From Taxillus chinensis (Eukaryota; Streptophyta; Magnoliopsida; Santalales; Loranthaceae): 64,000 bases of DNA. The position numbers were made by a program, and so were the translations under genes. Where the stretch lies: the NCBI GenBank assembly GCA_023512835.1, contig CM042092.1:29833543-29897542 (forward strand). Direction: 5' to 3'. The first letter of the stretch is position 1. Each line of letters begins with the position of its first letter. Positions 1 through 11,284 of this stretch are shown here, piece by piece. Below the pieces are notes generated by a model. That model saw only the letters and a list, made by a program, of their open reading frames with translations, searched no databases and had not been told where the DNA came from.

Positions 1-806
1 AGGCAACCCAATGTTTATTGCTGTGTTTTATTTTATGTTATTTTCTTTTATTTATTTTATTCAATAAATTGTTTGCAAGCTAACCATTGTGCAGGAGACT
101 TTGTTCCTTTCTTAGCTAATCATGTACAGGATGAGCAAATTATTGAGACATGAACTTGTGGAATTATTTTTAAAGTCAAAGTCAAGGAGCAAGGAGCAAG
201 TGAAGCCCAAAAGTGCTTGAAGATGGGCTCAAACAATTCACGTGCAAGACTTAAAGATGGTCCATAATGCATAAGCAACTCAGTGGAGAAATTTGGGCCA
301 GTTTGGGCCTGAACGTGAATTTGCACGTGAATTGCCCAATTCACGTGCACCTCCTTTTGAGTCGTAACTTTCTGGAATGGTAGATGAAGACCATGTGAAT
401 CACGTTTACTCTTGCACGCGAATTGGTAGCTGTCATATGGAGGCCCAAAAATGTAAAATACCGATTTTATCCCTCCTAGAAGCTTCAAACAATTCACGTG
501 CAGAAAGGACTATTGCTTGCCAGCTCAAGATGGACCGACCACCAAAGTTTGGGACGATTCTGACCTGCACGCCAATTCAGCCAATTCACGTGCAGAGGGT
601 ATTTTGGTCAGAACACTCTGAAAAGTTAGGGGCATGTGTATCACGCCAATTGGAGCATCTTGCCTTCTGCACGCTATATAAAGGGAGGCCATCTTCAAAG
701 GCTTCCACACCAAAATCACTCCAGATCTGAGTATTAGAGAAACTCTGCCCTTTTGCTCTCTTGCTCTTCAGTTTTCTGCTCTTGTTCTTATTTTCTCATT
801 CCAAAG
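1..806 (+). promoter_or_regulatory. LTR-like promoter module with repeated G-box motifs
   Basis: No coding sequence is supported here. The stretch holds five copies of TGCACGTGAATT or its reverse complement (near 235, 322, 338, 491 and 583), each containing the CACGTG G-box core. A TATA box (CTATATAAAG, 674-683) and a pyrimidine-rich leader follow, running into an ATG at 807. The layout resembles the LTR at 4665-6175, but the two do not align over their length and no primer-binding site is visible. Whether this is the end of a 5' LTR or an internal promoter is unresolved. Function is inferred from motif layout only. Confidence 0.45.
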
Positions 807-3121
807 ATGGTGCGCACGAGGAGGACCGGCCAGGAGGAGGTGCACTCACCTAGTGCTGATAGCCAAGGCGAGGAGGAGATACTCTTGGGGCATGCTCTTG
901 ATATGCAAGCTTTGGAGGCTTGAGGTGGGTTGGGCTAGAGAGGTGGCTGTTAAAATTCAAACTCGGGATTACAAAGGTTAGTATCGGCCAGACCAGCTAT
1001 TTCCTATTCTCGCCTTACAAGACTTCTATGCATCTGTCTCCTGGGAGTGAGGATGAACTGATAGGGGTTGTACAAGGGGTTTATGTCGGGATTACCCCCG
1101 AAATTATTAGACATTGCTTTAACCTCCCTGAACCCGCAATAGCTTCCCTCGGCTAAGCCTAGGAGAATTTGGTACTGCGCATGTAACTATGCTAGAAAAT
1201 TTCAAAGTCGAAGGCAGTATACCAAGAATGGTTTTGTTGGAAAATTTAGATGCCTAGCTTACCTGGTAGGGAAATGCTTATTTATTCAGACCAGTGGGCT
1301 AAATAGTGTGCCTAAGCCACACCTGGAGTTCATGTATAGCATTGATCATATGCTAAATGTGGATTGGGCCACTACCATTTTTAAATGGTGAAAGAAAAAC
1401 TCATCCAAGCAGATAAATGGCAGAATTTTGTGTGTGATATTTCAAAGCATGCCTGCTTTGCAATTTTCCTCCATGGAGAGCATTACTTTTCCTTCTCACT
1501 GGGTGTTAAGAGTATTGCAAGTCAAGGAGGTTTAGGGGTCGATACCCGAGGTCATTGGGCAACCAATGTTCCTCCTCCATCACAGCCCGCTAGGCACAGT
1601 GTTCATGTGGAGCGATCCACGGACTTTGCAAGGGAGACCTCTCCTCATTTGGATCAAAGGAAGCAGACTCTATACAGACTCACTGCCATGTACATGCAGT
1701 TTAATGTACACAAAGAAGACATTTTCAATTTCTTTCAAGGCATTAGTGGGCAGGTGGTGAGCGAAGTGGAGGTCATCAATTGGGCAATCACTAATGGGCA
1801 CATCACTAATGCCCAATTTGAAGAATTAATGGCACTCATCTCTGGAGACCAACAAGCTACTTCACAACCTAGAACCAGAGCATGGGAGGCCCCGGATGTA
1901 GCCGCTCATGCATCACCTAGAGCATGGGAGGCCCCGAAGCTCCTCCTGCTGCATCTATCGAAGCTTGGAGGCAAGAAACACAGCGGCTCAGGGAGGCCAA
2001 TGCCGGAACCCGGCGCGAGGTGGAAGCCCCGAGGAAGGACAATAAAGAAGTCAAAGGCCTCCTAGGCAAAATCTGGAAGGCTTTGAGCAAGAGGAAAGCA
2101 TCAAAACGTTCTCCTATAGTGGAGATATCCTGATGAAGAACCCTCTCCATCCCCCCGAAGATGCTTATCCGGCCCGGGCAGATCCACCTCAACCAGAACC
2201 TTCACCTCGGCCATCTTACTATCACCCCGGAGGAGCGGCGCCAGCGAAGGGTATACACCCTTCCAGCCTTTTACTGATCCTGCATATTCTCAGGCTATTG
2301 TGCCTGTTATACATCCTGTCTCTTGGGGTACATACATGCCTGCCGAACCTGAAGACCTTCTTGGCCCTCCTATCTATTTAATCATTGATCCAGCCATATC
2401 ATCTGCTGAGAGTCAAGCAGCATTTGAAGACTTCATTAATTCTCAGGTGTTAAAGGCTCGATTTGCAAGGGACATGGACCTCTTCACCTCGTTTGTCCTT
2501 CAAAGGATTTTAGGCGATGAATATCTATATTCGGATGAGGTGGACTTGTTTTGCGAGAACTATGCGTTTTGTTGTGGAGGCCGAGCCTCAGAATTACCCA
2601 TTATCCCAGGTATACATCCATTATCTTGTGCGAACTTTACGACCAACCTTTGTCCGAAAGTGTGTGGCGCCAGCGTATCAATGGGCAGAATGAAGGGCAC
2701 CGTCCTTGGCATGGTATGCACGAGGTGCCGATCCCAGGTGCATATTGAACGTCATTATGTCTTGGTGCGAGTGGATTTGATCGCAGGGGCATGCGGTCTT
2801 GTATGATCCAAGCCAAAATGAAGGGTTCAGCAGAAGAAAGAGACGGCTTGTTCATGGGCTCATCAAACGAATCAAGGATGCAATGAAGAAAGAAGGATTG
2901 TTACAGGACAAGCTTCCGCTTATTCACCTCAACGAAATGGAAATCCCTCAAGACTGACCAATTCAAATTGTGGGATCTTTGTTTGCTACTACATGATGGC
3001 TATTCTGCAAGGGAAGGAAACTTGGGAAGTGCGCGGCGAGACGTTGGTTGACTTTGTGGCTCAGGTGCGACGAATGGTGGCCAATGTCATCTACTATTAT
3101 AGCTTGCCAAATCAGGGGTAA
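807..3121 (+). pseudogene. Non-autonomous LTR-element ORF: plant transposon-protein domain plus ULP1-like peptidase
   Basis: The ATG at 807 opens an acidic, R/T-rich start that meets a stop near 920. Reading continues in shifted frames: 920-1500 resembles the 'putative plant transposon protein' domain, with FLFSPYK, SPEDI-like GITPEIIRHCFNL, and LEFMYSIDHMLNVDWA. A low-complexity Pro/Ala/Arg linker follows (1850-2300), then a segment of unknown family (2300-2600) and a C48-peptidase-like end (2700-3121). Several stops and frameshifts separate the parts, so it is a decayed gene. Proteins combining these two domains are common as unclassified plant transposon products. The LTR downstream suggests a LARD-like, non-autonomous retroelement, but capture by a DNA transposon cannot be excluded. 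Confidence 0.6.
2700..3121 (+). pseudogene. ULP1-like (C48) cysteine peptidase domain remnant
   Basis: C48 peptidases cleave SUMO or related modifiers using a His-Asp-Cys triad. Here HYVLVRVD (His codon at 2753-2755) matches the His segment. In another frame NSNCGIFVCYYMMAI (Cys codon at 2969-2971) matches the catalytic Cys segment, followed by a helix ending in VRRMVANVIYYYSL and a TAA at 3119-3121. The two halves lie in different frames and stops intervene, so the copy is not functional. The Cys segment is close enough to the family that I regard the identification as good; the aligned Asp is uncertain. Confidence 0.6.
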
Positions 3122-4664
3122 CTGTTTTTCCTACTCCCTATTTTATGCCATGAGGACATAGCATATTTTAAGTGTGGTGTATAGGGAGTTACTTGAGCCA
3201 CTTGCTTGTCTTTTATGTTGTGATTGCATATTTTATTTTAAAAAAAAAAAAATGTTTTTAGTTGCATGATTGTTTGAGTTGTTTGCTTGAATGATTTATT
3301 TGTGGAGACATGGATATTAAGTATGCAATTTTGGCTTAAAATTTAATTTTTATGCCACATTAGTATCATGTTGTGATAAGGGTTTTAAAGTAGTTAAAAT
3401 GTGCTCTGAATTGGTTTAGTCGTGTCTATATCTCTTGAATGATATCACCATGTTTTTGGAGCTGAGTTTTGAATATTAGCTGAGCATGAAATGCTATGAT
3501 AGACCTAAGTAACCCTTAAAGTTGAGTGAAAAAGAAATGCAAAATGAGAACAGCTTCTTTTTAGCCCTTGAGTGACATTTAGGGTATGGGTAATAGTTTG
3601 ATTTGCTACTCATCTTGCATTCAACATTGGTTATTTAATGGTAGGAGTCAAGTAAGCATGTGATTACTTATTAGTGCTCAGTGTTTGGTGTTTAGTTAGG
3701 ATGCAAGACCTCTAAGTCAATGTCTTTGCATCCTTTTCTTTATTTTGAGATATTATTGGAAAAGGCTGTGATATAGAATGTGAAAAAGCCATCACTTAAT
3801 TGGAAAATGGGATGTGAGAATCAATGAATTATTTTGTCTCTCCTTATGTAGCAAAATGGCAAGGGATTTGCATTAGAAAAATCAGTCTTATTTATGTGTT
3901 ATGTGAGTAAAAAAAAAAGAGTGAATAATCCATCAAGGGAGAGCATAAAATGCAACCTTGTAAGGTTATTACTAAAAAAAAAAAAAAAAGAAAGAAAGAG
4001 AAAGATTCAGAATAAAAGCCACACTGGCCTGATGTTTATGTGTGATTATTTATTTGTGAAGCCACGTTGGCTGAATTGTGTTTTGTTTTAAGAGTGTTGA
4101 GCTAAATTCTTTAGCTCATGTTTTGTTTATTCAGTTAGTAGACTAGAGTGTGAGTTTATTGAGTTTAGACTAGAGTGTGAGTTCAAATAAAGTAGAATAG
4201 AGAGTGTGTTTTCTTTGATGAGCACAATAGGGAACTCTCATGATTGCTTGGCAAGTACTTAATCAATAGCTGATGGTGAGTGTAGAGATAGAGTTTTCCA
4301 TCCATTATTCATTGATAGGTATTGGGCTTGAGAATTATTATAATTGAGTGAGGCTGCTTATCCTTGGTAAGAACTTAAAGGGAAACTAGGTGCTATTTTA
4401 TCATGGATTGCTTGCTCATATCTGAAATTTAAGTGGTGATATTGCATGGTTGTTGGACTAGGGATATGGACATGAATGAACTAAGCTATGACTCATTTTG
4501 ATGCTTAAATTCCCATTTCATCATGATAGAGTTGCATACTTAGGAAACCATGATTCTCCTTGATTGTTATTTTATTTTCTTCCGTTTGACTGCATGTTTA
4601 TTTTATTTTTGCATGCTTGTATGTTTTTGTTTGAGGACAAGCAATGGTTCAAGTGTGGTGTATT
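3122..4664 (+). other. Noncoding internal tail of the LTR element
   Basis: AT-rich, with no supported gene. Two copies of one segment, TGAGGACAxAGCA followed by TTCAAGTGTGGTGTAT, lie at 3151-3182 and 4633-4664. The second directly precedes the LTR and fits the purine-rich/GT-rich sequence found before Athila 3' LTRs. Short A-runs (3238-3252, 3974-3989) are present. Confidence 0.5.
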
Positions 4665-6175
4665 TGATAACGTGCATTTTATGCCGTTATTCTAGTGTTT
4701 ATTTAGGATGTTTAAGAGCATGATTAGAGCCTTATTGCCTCATATATCATATATATTTGCTCTAACCCCTAGGAAGATGCTAGTTGCAAATACATGTGCT
4801 TTTAAAGCTGTTTTAGCAGATTTTGGACCTCACTTTTGACATAGTAGATGGCCTCGAACAATTGGCGTGCAAGAAGAAAAGTTGCTTGGAATGATGTCTT
4901 CTACCTGCCACAGAAATTTCAGAGCATTTGGAGCTGATTTGGATCTGCACGTGAATTCACCCAATTCACGTGCAAGCCTATTTTTGCCTCTCAGGCCTCT
5001 ACATGATGCAAGGAAGCTTGGGGAGAAGTTTGAGCTGATTTGGAGGTGCACGTGAATTCACCATATCACATGCAAATTGGCGTGCAGAGATATTTTTGGA
5101 CCGATCCAATCGTTTTTCCATGCTGATCATTTGTTCCTGAAGGCCCAAGTCCAAATTGTGGATGGAAGATAGAGTTTTTAATGTTTCGAGTGTCACTTAT
5201 CAAAACTACGCCGTTTTGATAGATGGGCTAGGTTACACACCTCAAAGCCCATCCAAACTCTATAAATACAAGCCTCCACGCCTCTGCTAGCTATGCCTAA
5301 CCCCCCTACACGTTTTTAGAGAGAGAGAGAGGCTCCACGACTTGGAGGTGCTCCTTGACCTAGGAGAGCAGCCGTCGCAGCAGCCGTCGCAGATTTTGGA
5401 GCCTGGATTTGAAGCTTTGCTGTGCGCGTGATCAAGAAGAAGATGTTGAGCTTTTCTGCTTTGTGTTTGCTTGTAATCATGCGTGAGTAGTTCTTTTAAT
5501 CTAGGGGAGCAATGTAGCCCCCTTGTTGTTTTGCTGTGTTTATGAATATTGGGTTTAGATGATTGAGTTTTGCATGTTTTATGAATCTGTTCTTAATTCT
5601 ATCTTTGGATGTACACCTTGGTATTCTTAGCCCTAGTCTGGGGCGGATTGAGATTCATAACTTATTTGTAATTGGTGTGATCATTATCCTTTTGCAAGTA
5701 TGATTTATTGGCTTTGCATGTTTGTGTGTTTAGATGACCATTCTGGCATACAACTCTTAAAAGGACCTCAATGACCATTTGTTGTCCTTGGCTTATGTTT
5801 AGCATGTTTTCAATCGACAACCCTAATATCATGAACCAGTAGAGATAACATAGGGAGGTGAAATTGTGACCCTAGATGCTTTTAATCCTTGAATCTTAAT
5901 CCTAAAATCAGTTTACTTTCTTTGTTTATTCAGAAAACCACATAAAAATTAGATCTTTAGTTTAAAAAAGAAAACTTTTTGCCAAGACATTTTATAGAAC
6001 AAGAGTAATTGGGTGATTTGATTTGAGAACTAGAGAACTAGGTTAATCCCTGTGGGTTCGACCCCTTTCTTGCTGCTATTCTTTTAATGCAAACTTAGGG
6101 AATTTATTATTTTGAAGAGAGATTTAACGACATTAGCTAGCTCTTTAAGAGAGGCTAAAAATCTTGTTTGTCACT
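4665..6175 (+). mobile_element. Athila-like 3' LTR
   Basis: Starts TGATAACGTGCATTTTATG immediately after the pre-LTR motif and plausibly ends at ...TTGTTTGTCA near 6175, with TGA/TCA termini. It contains G-box repeats (4946-4974, 5047-5058), a dyad CAAAACTACGCCGTTTTG (within 5199-5220), a TATA box (CTATAAATA, 5260-5268), a purine-rich GA run (5319-5332) and, near its end, the GTGGGTTCGACCCC segment typical of Athila/Tat LTRs. The 3' boundary is approximate because a minus-strand Ogre-like gag begins immediately beyond. No matching full 5' LTR lies in the window. Confidence 0.6.
5199..5268 (+). promoter_or_regulatory. Dyad element and TATA box of Athila-like LTR
   Basis: A near-palindrome with core CAAAACTACGCCGTTTTG occupies 5199-5220. 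A TATA box (CTATAAATA) follows at 5260-5268, about 40 bp downstream. The same dyad with C changed to T occurs twice, in the opposite orientation, upstream of the TATA box in the chromovirus LTR at 56496-58470. Promoter function is inferred from position. Confidence 0.5.
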
Positions 6176-6189
6176 CGGGTTGAGGCCGG

Positions 6190-7476
6190 GCTAGCTGAGG
6201 TTGGCTTGGCTAAGGCGTGTGCAGGCTTCCTCCTTGTGGATGATATTGCTGGAATTGTGGTGGCGGGGCTGATGTCACATAAGATGCCATGGGCTGCCCG
6301 CCTCCTGGCATGATACACTGTCCCGATTGTGCCCCAGAGGACGTAAAGTCGAGCTTAGGTTGCCAGACTGCTTGTGCTTCTTCTTCTTTCTTGCGATTGG
6401 GTGGCGTGGGCCTTCTAGGAGTCTCGGTTTTGTTCCCACCAAGCCTGCCTTCCCTGATACCGCCCTCAATTCTCTCTCCTGAGGCAACTAAGTCGGCGAA
6501 GCTATTTGATACATTCCCAACCAGTTCTTCATAGTAAACACCCTTTAGTGTACTGATGAAAAGGGTGGTGAGCTCTCATTCAGTTAGTGGGGGTTGAACG
6601 TCCATAGCTGCTTCTCTCCATCTTCGAGCGTAAGTCTTGAAACTTTCTTTGTCAGCTTTCTCGAATGACTGCAACGCCAATCTGTTTAGTGCTAGTTCTG
6701 TCACATGTTTGTATTGCGCTAAGAAGGTTGTGGCTAAGTCATTCCAAGTACGAGTACGACTGCCTTCTAACTGAATGTACCATCGTAATGGCCCGCCAGT
6801 TAAGCTTTCTTGGAAGCAGTGTATTAGTAGTTTGTCATTGTTGGTGTGTGCGGCTAACTTGCGACAATAAATCGTCAAATGGGTCTTCGGGCATTGGGTA
6901 CCATTGAATTTTTCGAAATCCGGCATTTTGAATTTTGGAGGTAGCACTACTCCAAGTACTAAGCATAAATCATAGGCATTAGTCATCCCATAACTTTCTG
7001 CCCCTTCAACAGCCTTTAACCTTGCTTCTATTTGCTTCCAGCTTGGTTGTTGGTTGGTTTCCTTGGGAGCAGGTAAGTCCCTTGCTCCCATTAGGTTTTC
7101 TGAGATTGGTGTTCCTACATTTGTCGGCGTAGTCGGAACTTGGCGAGAACTTCCCGGAACCACACTCGGTGGCGCATAGGTCTGGGAATCTGCTTGAACT
7201 TGTACAAACTCTTGTGGTGGGTTCTGCGTTCGTCCCTGATTAGCCACCCCTCCTGCTGGGGCTGATTCCCTTGCAGTCGTCACTTTGGTCAGTAGGTCCA
7301 TCATGGTTTTCAACTGAAACTGAACCTCGTGGAGACTGCTCCCCATCTCTTGCTGAGCTTGTTCGAGCCCTGAAGTCGGTCCTCTGTGTGGTCTCCCAAG
7401 CCCTGAAGGTGCTTGATTACGGGGTGATCTCAAATTATAGGAATGTCCAATCTTGTTTGATCTGGAAATGTTGATC
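6190..7476 (-). pseudogene. Ogre/Tat-like gag (truncated, with stops)
   Basis: Gag forms the capsid-like particle of the element. The readable frame from about 7433 begins with a Pro/Gln-rich region and a short coiled-coil-like stretch (QQEMGSSLHEVQFQLKTMM). The typical Tat gag core follows: KFKMPDFEKFNGTQCPKTHL, then the region ending WNDLATTFLAQYKHV. A TGA at about 6573-6575 interrupts the frame after QPPLTE, beyond which the same frame continues (TTLFISTLKGVYYEELVG, then a basic KKEEEAQ segment) to about 6200. The N-terminal start is unclear because an in-frame TAA lies near 7478. No zinc knuckle or protease follows. It is a pseudogene cut at its 3' end. Confidence 0.8.
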
Positions 7477-7683
7477 CGTTAAGCTTTTCTCTTCTTTTGA
7501 ATTCTTGCCTTTGTCATGAATGCAAGAGTGTATGTAATGAATGGCCAATGATGAAAACGGAAAAAACACTTTATTGATTTGGAACTGAGTACATTATCAA
7601 TAGAAAGAAGACTGGGGTACAACAAGGATAGCCTTAATGCATATGCTACTAGATGAATTGGAACAAGCCTTGATCATCTCAAG

Positions 7684-9093
7684 CTAATTTCCGATTCCGG
7701 ACCACTCTTCCAATTGGTGGATCCTTTCGCCAAGCTTTCCGATGATCACTTCCTGCTCTTGAATTTTCTGTTCCAAGTTCTTGAGTTCATTTTCCTTTTG
7801 AAGGAGCAGCGGTCTTGGATCTTGGTGGGCTTCTGCATAAGCAATGTACTGTTGCCGCCATGGAGGGAATGAAGGATGAACTTCAGGGTAGTAAGAACTA
7901 CCGCTGACTTTCCGAGGTGTTTGCCAGGCTAGATACCCCTGGAAAGCCTTGCTTCAAGCCTCTAGACCAATGTAGGTGAAGTCAAAGGTTTCCATTTCAT
8001 GTAGCACAGGAATGATCTGATGACCCCTGAGTTGTCTTCCTGCCTAGAGAGGGGCGTACACGGTAGCTCCCCATGGACCGAGTAATGGGACCCAATTATA
8101 TGGTCCGCAACTATAAACTATGTCGACTTTGGGCATCCATGAAGCATTCCATACAACTTATCCTCAGTTAAGGTTTGCAGCTCATTGATCCAATCCTCTT
8201 CTGTTTCAGGTAATTCCCATTCTTTTAGAATGAATTCAGATAATGCGCTATGTGGAAATACCGCCACCTCCTCGAGTAGGGCGTCCTTGTATGGGAAGTG
8301 ACTTTTCAACCACGCGCAGAGGAGTGGGAGGCATCCTTTGAAACGACCTTGTCCCGAGATTCGCACGTGTGATAGTGATCTAACTGTCTCAGCAAGGATT
8401 GCAGGAGCGGGATTGGCCCCTCCTAATGTTTGTATCACAAGTTCACATACAACTCCGTCAATGTAACCCAAGAATTTAGGAAATACAATTAATCCATATA
8501 TGGCTAGTGTGAATAAAGAGTAGAGTTCCATGCCCGATGCTCGAGATATTTTGTCTCGGATCACGGGCCATGGGATGACCTCGAGTCTATCCCTGCAGTG
8601 CACAATCTGGGCTACCTCATCTTCCGTCATTCCCAAGAACTGTGATAGAGTCTGTAGGCAAGAAACTTGTATGGTTGGTAGAAAGACTTCCAAACCTCCG
8701 TTGATTGGTCGTCCCAAAAGGGCTTGATACTCCTCCACAGTAGGAGTCAAATCCTGTTTGTTGAAAGCGAAGCACCTCCGCCTTGGATCCCGAAATGTCT
8801 GCCGCCTTTAACATAGGCTCGTCAACAAGTACTCGTGTTAGATGTAACAAGTCCCTGTATTCTTTAATATAGGCAGCCTGTATGTGGAAAGGCCATCGTG
8901 TCCATATATCGTCAAGTTCCTCCCGGTGGGCCGTTTGGACACGCATCTGGACTTCAGGGGCCAGTATGGTTTGCTCGGCACTTTCTCCTGAAAAGTCTCC
9001 AAAGTGTTGTTCAATTGCTGAAGCTGCATGTGTGACCTCTGTCATGTCTTCCTTGTCTTCGGAGTTAGCTAGGAAATGATCAAAGCTTGCCAT
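7684..9093 (-). pseudogene. Ogre-type ORF1 copy A
   Basis: The ATG at 9093 gives MASFDHFLANSEDKEDM. The N-terminal part runs to about 8780, where a frameshift near the RDPRRRCF-like motif breaks it. The second part (TPTVEEYQALLGRPI...) carries the family core IYGLIVFPKFLGYIDG and RFKGCLPLLCAWLKSHF, as seen in Ogre ORF1 / DUF7745-type proteins of unknown function. After a stop near 8118, the frame continues through YNWVPLLGPWG to a coiled-coil-like C-terminus (NELKNLEQKIQEQEVIIGKL) and a TAG at 7684-7686. It is a diverged paralogue of the neighbouring ORF1-B, in the same orientation and 177 bp away. Confidence 0.7.
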
Positions 9094-9270
9094 GCTTCCT
9101 ATAATGAATGTTAAGGCTTATGCATATGAGATGGGAAACAGACAAGAACGAATTTTATTGATGTAAATAGGACAAAACCGTACATGAACGAGTTATTTAA
9201 ATATAAATGCAACTATGTGATGCAAGACAAGCTTTGGGTTCCTTCAGAGGGGTGACCCCGCTTAATGCCC

Positions 9271-10761
9271 TCATTTTCTTGATGAGCTTGATACATTACT
9301 AGGCTCTCCTTTCCTCTCCATGGTCGAAAGAGTACCGACAAGATCTTGTTGCTGCAAGAGGTGCTCAACTTCTAGTTTCTCCCGCCAAAACACATAGGAT
9401 GGAACAATGTCGGGGTAATAAGAAAGGAAACCGATCTTCCTAGGCTGTAACGCGGCGTTGAACATCCGATCGACGACTGACTCAGCTCTTCCTGTGCCAT
9501 GGTTAATATCACATCTTTCCATTCCGTAGAGAATTGGGACAATTTGGTTATTTCCCAGCTGCCTTGCCACTTGAAGAGGGGCATAGGCAGTCCCGCCCCA
9601 TGGTCCAAGGAGTGGGACCCAATTGTACCTTCCGCAACTATAGGTCATATGTTCTCTTGGCATCCAGGGTGCCATCCAGACAACATTTGCCTCACTCAGG
9701 CGATTCAGCAGCCTTCTCCATTGATTGAGATTATTGGGTAAGAGCCACGAACTTCTTAGAATGTCTAGTATGACGGTAGGGGGCCATGAGTAAACAGCCC
9801 TGAATCGCGGGGTAACACAGTGGAGATGGCTTTTGAGCCATGTGCACAAGAGAGGGAGGCACCCTATGAAGCGACCACCTCCTGTAGTCTGGATAAATGA
9901 TAGAGATCTGATGGTTTCGGCGAGTATGGCCGGAATAGGGTCAGCACCACCAATCACTTGTGCCACTAGCTCGAAAACGGTCCCATCAATATAACCGGTC
10001 ACCCATGGAAAGACCACCAACCCGTAAATAGCAAGGGTGAGGAGTGAGTGGGTCTTGTCTTCACTTGCACCTTCTAGCTGGCTTTTGATAAACTCCCATG
10101 GGATGATTTCTTTGCCGTCCACTGTGATCACGGGGTCGATGATCTTTTTCTCCTTGCCCAAGCATTTGAAACCCATGAAATGTGCTAACCCCCGTCTGCA
10201 AGATTTCTGTGGGTTGGGTTGAAAAACAAAGTCGCCCTCTTCAAAGGGGATGCGGAGGATTCTTTGATATTTCTCCAAAGTTGGCACCAGGTCGATGTCA
10301 TTAAAATCGAATTCCGTACCATGATCATTCCTGATGCATTTAATGCTCAGTCCTTATGAATTGCTTAACCAGTTGAAGAGATCTACATGATGTTCAAAGG
10401 TTTGATCCTTTGATTTTAGGAACATCACCCATGTATACTAGGTGAAGCACCTCCGTCTCGGGTCCCAGAAGTGGATCGCTGCCTTGATCATATTATCATC
10501 AACAGGGAGTTGTGACAGGAGCAGGAGATCACCAAACTGTTGGGTGTAAGCTATGCGTCTCGCGTTAGGCCAGTCACTCCATGTAGCTTGGAGGTCTTTG
10601 GGGAGTTCGATCCAAGTGTCCATGATGATCTGATCGGCCACAGAGTACGTCTTCGGTGAGAAGTCTCCTAAAACTTGCTGGATCTAAATTGAGGCGCGCT
10701 CCACTTCTTCCACGTCCTCAGGGTCCCTGGCGCCCCTCAAAAGGTTCCCAAAACTTGCCAT
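9271..10761 (-). pseudogene. Ogre-type ORF1 copy B, interrupted by a copia fragment
   Basis: The ATG at 10761 gives MASFGNLLRGARDPEDVEEV, homologous to the start of copy A. A stop follows near 10685. The N-terminal part ends in FWDPRRRCFT at 10438. A foreign fragment of about 130 bp follows (10305-10440), after which the core resumes at DIDLVPTLEKYQRIL and is open to the stop at 9271 (about 339 residues). The core has IYGLVVFPWVTGYIDG, RFIGCLPLLCTWLKSHL and YNWVPLLGPWGGTAYAPL. The C-terminus is shorter than in copy A and has only a short helical stretch (EKLEVEHLLQQQDL). Function unknown, as for all Ogre ORF1 proteins. Confidence 0.7.
10305..10440 (-). mobile_element. Copia integrase fragment inside ORF1-B
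   Basis: On the minus strand this stretch reads YTWVMFLKSKDQTFE and then, after one stop, GLSIKCIRNDHGTEF. These are consecutive parts of a Ty1/copia integrase catalytic core (the HG..F-type segment carrying the second Asp). The flanks are ORF1 sequence on both sides, and without this piece RRRCFT joins FNDIDL as in related ORF1 proteins. There is no LTR or terminal repeat, so filler-DNA repair is likelier than transposition. Confidence 0.65.
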
Positions 10762-11264
10762 GTTCCTATATGTATGCATGGGATGTCATGATATGCATCA
10801 AGCAAAATGGGTGAGGGTTAGGGCAAATCAAAGCGAAATGTGATAAAAGTGCATGAGTTAGCAAACAAGGTGCAACCACGGTCATAACAACGTTAAAGCA
10901 CACACATGAAGGGTCAAAACCCCGGATGGGCATCTACATATACACCTATCTTATTCGTTGGTTCCCAAACTATCTCCTGAGAGAAACTCCGTTCCCCTGG
11001 AGGCATTAACGGAGGGAGCCCTCCAAAAGGACCCCGCTTAGATGAGGAGTTCAGGCACCTTACGTGAGATAGAACCCATGGGACATCCTTATTGAACCTC
11101 GCTAATCCTAGGTAAAAGTAGAAAACCCGGATATAGGTTTAGAGGGAGAGAGAAATGCATGTATGCACAAGCAATGCAGTTTATACAAAAATGAAGAAGA
11201 CAGAAAGGAAAATAAACAAGCAAGCATTCCAAAAACAAAAGACCATGGCTAGACTCTCTCAAAA

Positions 11265-11282
11265 TCCCCAGCAGAATCGCCA
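11265..11282 (-). other. Primer-binding site of the Ogre/Tat-like element
   Basis: The minus strand reads TGGCGATTCTGCTGGGGA two bases after the LTR end. This matches the primer site characteristic of Tat/Ogre elements (tRNA-Arg type, from family knowledge). It fixes the LTR boundary at 11285. Confidence 0.75.
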
Positions 11283-11284
11283 GC

